A DNA stretch of 39,716 nt. It comes from an uncultured Bacteroidales bacterium (GTDB lineage: Bacteria; Bacteroidota; Bacteroidia; Bacteroidales; UBA932). The DNA lies in the NCBI GenBank assembly GCA_944322925.1, contig CALUQM010000019.1, positions 1 to 39,716 on the forward strand, in the 5' to 3' direction. This document shows positions 32,449 to 39,716 of the stretch, piece by piece. The notes under the pieces were generated by a model that had not been told where the DNA came from, searched no databases, and saw nothing but the letters and a program-made list of their open reading frames with translations. Numbering within the stretch: the stretch's first letter is position 1; the number at the start of each line of letters is the position of its first letter. A program made the position numbers and the translations under genes.

Positions 32449-34989
32449 ACGGTCGATGGCCCTGTCTACCTCGTAAGAAAGGTAGGCATAATGATCGCCC
32501 TGCTCGCCTGATGCTGTTCTTGCCCTCTTGCCGAGGACTTTCTGCAGTCTCTGAAGAATGCCGAAATATACTTCCTTACCGCTTATCTTGAGATCGGACT
32601 CCCTGCGGGCGGCAGTCAGTTCACGGCTGTCGGCATGCCGGGACCACTCGATGAACTGGCAAGGAAGCACAGGTTCGTCGATAATCGAAGACAGATCGGC
32701 AATTCCCTTGGAGCTGCTGCCCTCAAGCATGTCGAGATTGGCAAAGAGAGAATATATGAAAGCATACTCCATGTTCATGTCCGCCCTTGTCAGCTTCTCG
32801 CCTGCAAGCGTCTTCTGGAAAACAGCCTCGAAAAGATCGTTCATATACTCGTACTGCGTGTACGGATCTTCGGAAAGTTTGGCGGTATAGCCGACTCTCG
32901 GCACCTGGCCCATCAGGGATTTTACGAAAGCTGCCTGATAGTCGTAAATTACAGGATTACCCGGGTCGAAAAGCGAAATGACCTCAGAATCGAGCATCCA
33001 GTCCGGAAGTTCCCTGATACTCTTCATTACAAATTCAAGAGCTTCCTTCTGCTTTGCTTTCGATACCGGAACAAAGGCCGGCTTGCCGTCTCCGTAGACA
33101 GGATACTGGAGATAATTGCCTCCGATATACTTCGAACAGTGCCCCATGTAACGGTTGAACTGAAGGAGTATCTCGGAATACATATCCTTGGTATATGAAT
33201 AGTCCTTGCCTTCCTCGGCAGTCCAGTCAACGAGGTTCCCGGCTATGATCTTGAGATTCCTTATACCGTAGTCGCTTGCAAGGATGGCATCGTCGCCGAG
33301 GGACTCTGTCTGGGAGGCAGGGTCAACCTCAGAGAAAATTTCCTGTTCGCCGTACATGTACATCGGATCGCCTTCCTTTGCAGCTATCCACGAATTCAGT
33401 ACTGGTTTCTCATCCTCCGGAGTGGCAGCCTCGAAAATAGGCTTGTAACCCCACTCGATGGCATAATAGTCGTACGGGCCGAGTCTCGGCGGCAGAAGCC
33501 ACTGAACTCCGTCACCAGGTTGTGCCACGTAATTGTAGCGGGCATAGTCCATCACGGAAGCGGTCGTACCGTATTTCGCAGTGAACGATGGGCTGCGGAG
33601 CGAATCTACCGGATAGGCGTATGAACCTCTCATGTTGTGCATCAGACCGAGAGTATGGCCGACTTCATGCACGATCAGATATCTCAGAAGCGGTCCCATG
33701 ACTTCCATGTCGAAAACCTTTTCGCGTGCGGCAGGATCCACTGTGGAAGTCTGGATGAAACGCCAGTTGTGAAGGAGTTTAAGGACATCGTGATAGAAAT
33801 ACACGGAGCCCTGGATTATCTCCCCTGAACGAGGGTCGGTCCACGACGGGCCCATTGCATTGGCCACTCTTGTCGAAGCATACCTGATGCAGGAGTATCT
33901 TATGTCATCCGGATCGAAGTCAGGATCGTCAGGATAATCTTTGGCGACTATGGCGTTCTTGAAACCGATCTTTTCGAAAGCCATCTGCCAGTCTTCCACA
34001 CCTTCCTTGATAAACGGTCTCCATTTCTCAGGGAAAGCATCGTCGATATAATATACGATAGGTTTTTCAGGCTCTACAAGCTCGCCGTTACGGTATTTTT
34101 CGATATCTTCCGGCTTAGGAGAAAGGTCCCACCTGTTGATATACCTTACTGATTCGCTTCTGTCGGTATTCTCTGAATATTTTATATATCCGTTGGTAAA
34201 ATAGCCTATTCTGTGATCGGCAAGTCTCGGACGTATCGGCTCGTCCGGAAGGCGTATCATGGATACAGTAACTACTGCCGTAAACGGCTCGTCGGAGACA
34301 GTATAGACCATTCTAGACTTGAATACGATGTTCTGAGGGAAAGCCTTGAACGACAAGATGGAAGACATGTCGGACTGGAATTTCCCGCTCATCCTGTCAT
34401 ATCCGAAGAGGGCATCGAAAGGGCTTGCCGGGATAAACGGCGACATGTAGTCCTCGTTTGCGCAGAAGAACTTGGTCACATCTATTACTACCGAAGCGGA
34501 ATCCGGCCCGAAAGCCTTGATCGGAAATGCCTTCATCACAGGCTTGATGTTGTTAAGGGCGAACCCCTTGGCAATGGCTTCGGTCGAATCGCAGATGGCA
34601 TTGTTCATGGCATCGAGCAGATAGACCTTCTCATCGTCATGACTCCACTCGAGCATAAGCGGATCCTGCGGCATCTGGCCGGCAATCACGTCGGAATTGT
34701 CGCTCGTGCTCGAAACCTTTGTGGACAGAAGCATCGGCTTGCCCATGAGGGAGTCCGGGATCTCCAGATAGTAGACATCCTCTACCTTATGGATTTTCAT
34801 AAGTCCCGAAGACGTGACGGCCTTGTCCGTAATGACGTCTTCATAGGATTTCATTTTCTTGTCCTTGGAATCAGTGGTATCGGACTTCTCTTCCTTATCC
34901 ACGACATCCTTGACAAGGTCTACGAGTGACTGGGCATTCACCTGAATGCCCAGAAACACCAATAAAGATAAAAGCAGTGTTTTTTTCAT
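32443..34989 (-). CDS. Large zinc-dependent metalloprotease (DUF4953/DUF5117-like)
   Basis: An 848-residue exported protein with signal peptide MKKTLLLSLLVFLGIQVNAQ. The zinc site is HEVGHTLGLMHN with His441, Glu442 and His445, and MRGSYAYPVDSLRSPSFTAK follows, as in the Bacteroidetes proteases with DUF5117, DUF5118 and DUF4953 segments. A basic/acidic linker follows the signal peptide. The gene lies nine bases after the metallopeptidase-like lipoprotein gene in the SusCD operon, so it probably acts at the cell surface or in the periplasm on protein or peptide ligands handled by the uptake system. Peptide specificity is unknown. Confidence 0.88.
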   Translation of the reverse strand: MKKTLLLSLLVFLGIQVNAQSLVDLVKDVVDKEEKSDTTDSKDKKMKSYEDVITDKAVTSSGLMKIHKVEDVYYLEIPDSLMGKPMLLSTKVSSTSDNSDVIAGQMPQDPLMLEWSHDDEKVYLLDAMNNAICDSTEAIAKGFALNNIKPVMKAFPIKAFGPDSASVVIDVTKFFCANEDYMSPFIPASPFDALFGYDRMSGKFQSDMSSILSFKAFPQNIVFKSRMVYTVSDEPFTAVVTVSMIRLPDEPIRPRLADHRIGYFTNGYIKYSENTDRSESVRYINRWDLSPKPEDIEKYRNGELVEPEKPIVYYIDDAFPEKWRPFIKEGVEDWQMAFEKIGFKNAIVAKDYPDDPDFDPDDIRYSCIRYASTRVANAMGPSWTDPRSGEIIQGSVYFYHDVLKLLHNWRFIQTSTVDPAAREKVFDMEVMGPLLRYLIVHEVGHTLGLMHNMRGSYAYPVDSLRSPSFTAKYGTTASVMDYARYNYVAQPGDGVQWLLPPRLGPYDYYAIEWGYKPIFEAATPEDEKPVLNSWIAAKEGDPMYMYGEQEIFSEVDPASQTESLGDDAILASDYGIRNLKIIAGNLVDWTAEEGKDYSYTKDMYSEILLQFNRYMGHCSKYIGGNYLQYPVYGDGKPAFVPVSKAKQKEALEFVMKSIRELPDWMLDSEVISLFDPGNPVIYDYQAAFVKSLMGQVPRVGYTAKLSEDPYTQYEYMNDLFEAVFQKTLAGEKLTRADMNMEYAFIYSLFANLDMLEGSSSKGIADLSSIIDEPVLPCQFIEWSRHADSRELTAARRESDLKISGKEVYFGILQRLQKVLGKRARTASGEQGDHYAYLSYEVDRAIDRL

Positions 34990-34998
34990 ACTAAAATA

Positions 34999-35880
34999 CT
35001 ATATTCGATTTGCAGCTTTTGCGTTGCCTATTTCCTGCAGATCGACACCGCAGGCATCTTGAATAGCATTTCTTAGGATATTGTACTTGATGACGAGGGT
35101 CTCGTACCCTTCCATCTCGGCCTGCATCTCCTCTTCCGTATGAGTAGTCATCATCTCTACGAAATCCGACACGTCGCCGTATCTGTCAGGCAGGATCGTG
35201 TCGTATATGCCGAATTCGTCGAACGACCAGAAGCCGAGCCCCTTGGCATAAGACACAAGGTCATCCTCCGGGGCACCCGACATGTTCTGTCCGTAGAGTT
35301 CTTCGCAAGGAGAGAAAAATCCGTCGGGAATCTCCATGAGAGAGTATCTGTAGATAAGATCGCCCCAAAGCATGCCGTTGACCTTGCCTACGGCCTCGAG
35401 GATCTGCTCGTCTGTCTTGGGGAATGTCTCGGGCCTGATCTGTCCTATCGCAATATAGCTTCGGCCGTACACCGAGACCCTGTCGTTGTACAGAGGGTCG
35501 GAAGCATACAGGTCGCTGTTCAGCGAATCTGCCAGAAACACCTTCATAGGAAAATACTTTTTCTTGAAATCATCGTCATAAATGTCGAAAAGCACTTCCC
35601 TGGCATAGTCTACAGCCTCAGTAAGCATGGACTCATCCATAGGTACCAGAATATTGTCCGAGATGGAAGAAACATTCCAGGCATAGTCGACTTCGTCGAA
35701 CTCATAGAGAGTATATACTCCGGTATTCTTCCATGTTTCGTATATGTAATGTTTGGCCGGATCGGAGCTGTCTTCGATCGTATATGCAGGCTCTTCCTGA
35801 ACCGGCACTATCGGATCCTCCTTGTAGCAGGATACAGCCGCAACCGTCGCGAGAATAAACAACAGTATATTTTTCTTCAT
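34999..35880 (-). CDS. SusCD-associated metallohydrolase-like lipoprotein lacking HExxH
   Basis: A 293-residue lipoprotein (lipobox AAVSC, Cys18). The pattern matches the zinc metallohydrolase lipoproteins that accompany SusC/SusD (LP_HExxH_w_tonB/Peptidase_Mx1): YETWKNTGVYTLYEFDEVDY at the start, DVSDFVEMMTTHTEEEM and a C-terminal YNILRNAIQDACGVDLQEI. The expected HExxH helix is missing: only two histidines exist in the mature part, in KHYIYE and TTHTEE, and neither begins HExxH. The predicted role is then non-catalytic, for example ligand binding. It is possible that I misjudge the alignment. Confidence 0.75.
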   Translation of the reverse strand: MKKNILLFILATVAAVSCYKEDPIVPVQEEPAYTIEDSSDPAKHYIYETWKNTGVYTLYEFDEVDYAWNVSSISDNILVPMDESMLTEAVDYAREVLFDIYDDDFKKKYFPMKVFLADSLNSDLYASDPLYNDRVSVYGRSYIAIGQIRPETFPKTDEQILEAVGKVNGMLWGDLIYRYSLMEIPDGFFSPCEELYGQNMSGAPEDDLVSYAKGLGFWSFDEFGIYDTILPDRYGDVSDFVEMMTTHTEEEMQAEMEGYETLVIKYNILRNAIQDACGVDLQEIGNAKAANRI

Positions 35881-35933
35881 ATAATCAAATTTTTATCAGT
35901 GAAACTTCTTCGGCAACATACCGGAATTCCGGT

Positions 35934-37457
35934 TTATTCGCCGGTTCCCGGATTGTAACTGATCATATTCCTTACCGGACGGGTGATATCTTCCAGATCA
36001 GAATCCTGCTCCAGGACTTCGCGAGGCACAGGCAGAGTGTATGCCGGGTCATTTTCTTCAAGACGGTAATACTGGACCGCATTCAGATTGTCCAGATCAG
36101 GAGTGTAGGTATGTATGATGCTCGGACGGTCCCAGCGTCTGAGGTCGAACCATCTGAGCTGTTCGAAACACAGTTCGCGACGGCGCTCTGCCTTGACTTC
36201 AACCAGAGCCTCTTCCTGAGACAGACCGGAAAGCTCTGTATAGGAGCCTGGAATCATTCTGTAGCTTCTGAGAGTATTCAGATCATCGAGTGCATCCTCG
36301 ACGGCTCCGATATTTACATTGGCCTCGGCCCGGATAAGATAGGCTTCCGCAGTTCTTATGGCCTGGCCGTGCACGGAGGTATAGGATGCGTCGTCATATT
36401 TGTACTGTGCATTGCGCTTACCGCCTCCGAGGAACGAACTTCCCTGCAGCCTGATATAGGCGCCGTCATAGCTTGCATCGCCGTATTCTCCGTCTACCCT
36501 CAAATCACCTGGATCATAAGTGCTGAGCAGGTCTGTAGATGCCGGATATGCACCTTTGGCTCCGGTTGCAAAATAATTTATGTAGTAATAGCCGAAGGTA
36601 AAGAGTATTTCCGGATTCCTGGAATTGAAGAAAAACAGCTCGGCGGTTTCGGTGCCTTCGGAAAGCTTGTCGTTCAGATTCCAGAGGTCAGCCTTCACGG
36701 CAAGGACTTCATTGACATTCTTGATGGCCGTTTCCCAGTCGCGGAGATACAGGCAAACACGTGCATAGAACACTCTCGCGGCATTGAGATTCCACCTGTA
36801 GATGGAATTGTTGTCGCCGCCGGCGATGAAGTAGTTTATAGCGGCCTTGCAGTCATCCGTTATGATATCGTATATGTCCTGGACACTCGCTCTCTGGAAC
36901 TTGACGTCCTGTGCTCCGACGAGATTGTTTATTGGAACGCCGAGCGCAGATGAAGCAGTAGCAGGATCGTACGGTTCGCCGTAGAGGTTGACCAGCATGT
37001 AGTAAGCGTATGCGCGGATCATGTGCGCCTCAGCCTTTACGAGAGACTTTTCCTGGTCCGTACCGTTCATGTTGTCGATATCGTACAGGATCATGTTGGT
37101 CATAAGTATCTGATGATAGTAATGCGCCCAGGCGTTGTCGCTGTTCAATACGCCTTCCACCTGAAGCTCCGGATTCTGCTGCCATGTGAAATAACCGAAA
37201 CCGGCATTGCGGGTGTCGCCTCCGAGAAAGGCATTCCTTGCGAACTCCTCGCAGTCGTCCGTCATGATGTCAAGGTACGTATTGACCGTAGTATTGTTGG
37301 TCTCGTTGTAGATTTCCCCGGTGATAAGCTCCTTGTAGTCATTGGCACTTGTCGGCTTGATCTCGTCCTGCGAGGTCTCCTTGAGGAAATCCGTGCACGA
37401 AACAGCCCCGAGGAACAGCGCCAGTACGGGTATTGTCTTAAATATATTCATTTTCAT
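35934..37457 (-). CDS. SusD/RagB-type nutrient-binding lipoprotein
   Basis: A 507-residue surface lipoprotein (Cys21 in GAVSCTDFL) that caps the SusC transporter and captures ligand. Family features: FLKETSQDEIKPTSANDYKE, helical TPR-like pairs (AEAHMIRAYAYYMLVNLYGE), a later AYLIRAEANVNIGAVEDALD and the terminal LCFEQLRWFDLRRW with PVPREVLEQ. The DLR(R)W ending is typical of SusD/RagB. It starts 15 bases after the SusC stop. The ligand cannot be told from sequence; the two protease-like neighbours suggest peptides or glycoproteins. Confidence 0.94.
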   Translation of the reverse strand: MKMNIFKTIPVLALFLGAVSCTDFLKETSQDEIKPTSANDYKELITGEIYNETNNTTVNTYLDIMTDDCEEFARNAFLGGDTRNAGFGYFTWQQNPELQVEGVLNSDNAWAHYYHQILMTNMILYDIDNMNGTDQEKSLVKAEAHMIRAYAYYMLVNLYGEPYDPATASSALGVPINNLVGAQDVKFQRASVQDIYDIITDDCKAAINYFIAGGDNNSIYRWNLNAARVFYARVCLYLRDWETAIKNVNEVLAVKADLWNLNDKLSEGTETAELFFFNSRNPEILFTFGYYYINYFATGAKGAYPASTDLLSTYDPGDLRVDGEYGDASYDGAYIRLQGSSFLGGGKRNAQYKYDDASYTSVHGQAIRTAEAYLIRAEANVNIGAVEDALDDLNTLRSYRMIPGSYTELSGLSQEEALVEVKAERRRELCFEQLRWFDLRRWDRPSIIHTYTPDLDNLNAVQYYRLEENDPAYTLPVPREVLEQDSDLEDITRPVRNMISYNPGTGE

Positions 37458-37472
37458 CTTAGTCCGATTTAG

Positions 37473-39716
37473 TTAGAAAGTAATGTCGAGTCCGAAAGAG
37501 AAGGATGCGATAGGAGGAGTGGTAACACCGATCGTACCCATACCGAGCTGCTCCGGATCCTGACCGTTGAGCTTCTTCGAGCTGATAAGCCAGAGGTTGT
37601 TGCCCTCTATGCGGACATTGGCGCTCTGAACCTTCAGGGTCTTGCAGACTCTTTCAGGCAGGCTGTACCTCAGGTATGCGGTCCTGAGACGGAGGAAGTC
37701 GCCGGAAACCACACGAAGGTCGCTCTGGTTGTACATCTGCCACATGTTGTCGGCGATTTCGATCTCCCTGTCGCCCAGAAGCCCGTTCATCGACAGGCTT
37801 TCAGTAGACAATGAAGGAATCACGGCCCACGCCTCGTCGCCAGGCTGACGCCATCTGTTGACGAATTCTCCGGACATGTTCTGCTGCGGATTAGGCAGGG
37901 TCTGACCTGAATTGTTGTAAAGATTGTTCAGACGGACCTTGGCTCCGAGACTGTACGAGAAGAAGAGTCCGAGAGTGAAGTTCTTGTAGGAAAAGTTGGT
38001 ACTGAAACCGCCCTGCATGTCAGGAACGCGGTTTCCAGAATATTCGAAGACCTTGGCATACATGTCGGCCTTTGTAGCTCCTTCGGTTTCTTCTGTATCC
38101 TTGAATGTAGGAAGACCGTTGGCGTCGAGACCTCCGAACTTGTAGGAGAAGAAGGAGTTGATAGGATATCCCTTGAGGACTGCCGAACCGTCTACATACT
38201 GGGCGTATGTATATTCAGACTCCATTCCTCCCTGGGTCACCTTGTTTATGTTCTTGGCGGCATTGAACGAAAGCGACCACCTGAAATCCTTTGTCACCAC
38301 AGGAATGGCGTTGATGATAAGTTCGTAACCCCTGTTCATGATATCTCCGACATTCAGGCTCATCGACGATGTACCGGTAGTTGGAGAAACCTCGAGAGAG
38401 ACTATCTGGTCGTTTCCGTACTTGTAATAATACTCGAATGTACCGGAAATCCTGTTGTCGAGGAAGGCGAAATCCAGGGCAAGGTTGTATGAAGTCGTCT
38501 TTTCCCATCTCAGATACGGGTTAGGGAGCTTCGAAAGCGTGGACATGTAGTCGCCGGAAATAGGATCGACGGAACCCATCTGTATGATCATGCTCGGGGT
38601 CTGGTCATCCGAGACGTTACCCTGGATACCGTAGGATCCTTTCAGCGAAAGTTCGTTCATCCACATCACATCTTCGAAGAAAGGTTCGTTCATGATGTTC
38701 CATCTTGCGGATACGGACCATATAGGAAGGAATCTGGTGCTCTTGTCCTGACCGAACTTGTTGGAGCCGTCAGCCCTTATGTTACCGTTGATGATGTATC
38801 TGGATTTCCAGGCATAGGACAGGATACCGTACACTGACAGATAGTTGGACAGTCTGTTCGTTACCACGTCAGGATGGCCGGTCACCATTTCGGAATACAT
38901 CGGCCACTGGATAGGATCGATCTCGACGAATGACTCTCCCCTGTCCGGAAGGTAGCCGTACTGGGTGGAAGAAAGTCCGGTGTACTTCGAAGAACGGCCT
39001 TCGACACCGGCAGAAGCCGAAATGTGATGTCCCTTGACATACTTGCTGTAGTCGAGCTGGAATCTGGCAGTATATGAGAAATTCCTGGTCTGATTGCTCT
39101 CGAGCATACCTCCGTACGGAAGGTAGCAATACTGCTCCACGAAGATTTCGTCTGTAGGCAGTGTGGCGCCGTAATTCGTTCTTCTGAGGGTGGCGGCCTC
39201 GTATGTGCGGTCGCTGAACCACTCCTTCTCGTTCGTATTGGCCACGCTCATTCCGAATGTTCCGGTCGCGCGCAGTCCGTCCCAGATATTCCATTCCAGA
39301 TTGGAATTGAAATAGATGGCATCGCTGTAGACGTTATGGCCCGAGTTGGCGATTTCATTGAGTATGTTGTACTGGAGAGGCTGGGCGTTGAAACCCTGCT
39401 CGGCATTGTAGTATGCAAGCGAGCCGTCTGCATTGTATGCCGGAATCGCCCTTGAAGTGTTGTAGGCATAGCTGTACGGAGATATGCCGGAATACAGGTA
39501 ATCCTTGTTCGAGACATTTCCTCTGACCTGGATGGTACCAGTAAGTTTTCTGGCGAGCTTGATGCCGACCTTGGCCATGATGTTGTACTGCTCGAGGCCT
39601 GTTCCCCTCACGTTCGCATTATCATCAGTATAAGCTCCCGAAACATAATAGTTCAGGTTCTCGTTGGCGCCTGAAATCGAAAGATTGTGCTTGTGGGACA
39701 CTGAGGTGCGGTAAAG
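37473..39716 (-). CDS. SusC/RagA-type TonB-dependent transporter, C-terminal part
   Basis: The frame is open to the window edge, so the N terminus (signal peptide, carboxypeptidase-like domain, TonB box and plug) is missing; the GTG at 39701 is not the start. The visible 747 residues are beta-barrel: HKHNLSISGANENLNYYVSG and GAYTDD near the edge, RYIINGNIRADGSNKFGQDK, FRWSLSFNAAKNINKV, and the family-typical end GNNLWLISSKKLNGQDPEQL and IASFSFGLDITF with terminal Phe. It transports ligands across the outer membrane using TonB energy, with the SusD protein downstream as lid. Confidence 0.94.
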   Translation of the reverse strand, partial: LYRTSVSHKHNLSISGANENLNYYVSGAYTDDNANVRGTGLEQYNIMAKVGIKLARKLTGTIQVRGNVSNKDYLYSGISPYSYAYNTSRAIPAYNADGSLAYYNAEQGFNAQPLQYNILNEIANSGHNVYSDAIYFNSNLEWNIWDGLRATGTFGMSVANTNEKEWFSDRTYEAATLRRTNYGATLPTDEIFVEQYCYLPYGGMLESNQTRNFSYTARFQLDYSKYVKGHHISASAGVEGRSSKYTGLSSTQYGYLPDRGESFVEIDPIQWPMYSEMVTGHPDVVTNRLSNYLSVYGILSYAWKSRYIINGNIRADGSNKFGQDKSTRFLPIWSVSARWNIMNEPFFEDVMWMNELSLKGSYGIQGNVSDDQTPSMIIQMGSVDPISGDYMSTLSKLPNPYLRWEKTTSYNLALDFAFLDNRISGTFEYYYKYGNDQIVSLEVSPTTGTSSMSLNVGDIMNRGYELIINAIPVVTKDFRWSLSFNAAKNINKVTQGGMESEYTYAQYVDGSAVLKGYPINSFFSYKFGGLDANGLPTFKDTEETEGATKADMYAKVFEYSGNRVPDMQGGFSTNFSYKNFTLGLFFSYSLGAKVRLNNLYNNSGQTLPNPQQNMSGEFVNRWRQPGDEAWAVIPSLSTESLSMNGLLGDREIEIADNMWQMYNQSDLRVVSGDFLRLRTAYLRYSLPERVCKTLKVQSANVRIEGNNLWLISSKKLNGQDPEQLGMGTIGVTTPPIASFSFGLDITF

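Noticed and set aside
34213-34929. Plus-strand open frame of 238 codons
   Set aside because: Antisense to the metalloprotease N-terminal region; no family match.
36111-36953. Plus-strand open frame of 280 codons
   Set aside because: Antisense to SusD, which is firmly identified.
1-39716. CRISPR arrays, tRNA or rRNA genes, insertion sequences, prophage genes
   Set aside because: No direct-repeat arrays, cloverleaf genes, transposase motifs or phage structural genes were found on reading the intergenic regions and ORFs.

Overview
The window looks like chromosomal DNA of an anaerobic member of the Bacteroidales. The evidence is a SusC/SusD pair, Bacteroidetes-type -7 boxes (TAnnTTTG) ahead of several genes, a long-form NusB, families largely confined to Bacteroidetes (DUF5606, DUF6340-like lipoprotein, the PUR-like DUF3276 protein), a ferredoxin-linked 2-oxoacid oxidoreductase and a GlpABC-type glycerol-3-phosphate dehydrogenase. 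Base composition is near 50% G+C. Genus cannot be fixed from the sequence alone. No prophage, IS element, CRISPR array, rRNA or tRNA was seen.

Layout. Positions 1-865 hold the tail of a DUF4143-type ATPase, a decayed toxin-antitoxin remnant and a 17-bp inverted repeat. From 10665 down to 866 runs a long minus-strand gene train: nusB, yajC, a YbbR-like gene, coaE, a DUF5606 gene, rimO, a lipoprotein gene, then glpA-glpB-glpC. A divergent control region (about 10687-10724) serves nusB and, on the plus strand, the PUR-like gene followed by nadE. Next, on the minus strand, come a purine nucleoside phosphorylase and an MTA/SAH deaminase, a likely nucleoside-salvage pair. From 15460 the plus strand carries a four-subunit 2-oxoacid:ferredoxin oxidoreductase, a coiled-coil protein plus zapA, a structured RNA that is a good 6S RNA candidate, rny, a dsbD-like gene and a C-GCAxxG-C-C family gene.

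From 28967 down to 22987 the minus strand has corA, then rpsA, rnz, a LysM/glucosaminidase lipoprotein and mltG. Further right, also on the minus strand, are pnuC, a BadF-type sugar kinase, recR and mntP, with a Nudix hydrolase reading divergently from pnuC. The right end (39716 down to 32443) is an outer-membrane uptake locus: SusC (cut by the window edge), SusD, a lipoprotein resembling the SusCD-associated zinc metallohydrolases but lacking HExxH, and a large HExxH metalloprotease.

The most interesting points are the phosphorylase whose residues suggest 5'-methylthioinosine rather than inosine as substrate, next to an MTA/SAH deaminase; the 6S RNA candidate beside zapA; the metal-site-less lipoprotein in the SusCD locus; and a structured 5' leader ahead of corA. 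Most of the window is otherwise housekeeping. Functions are assigned from recognised motifs, not from database searches.
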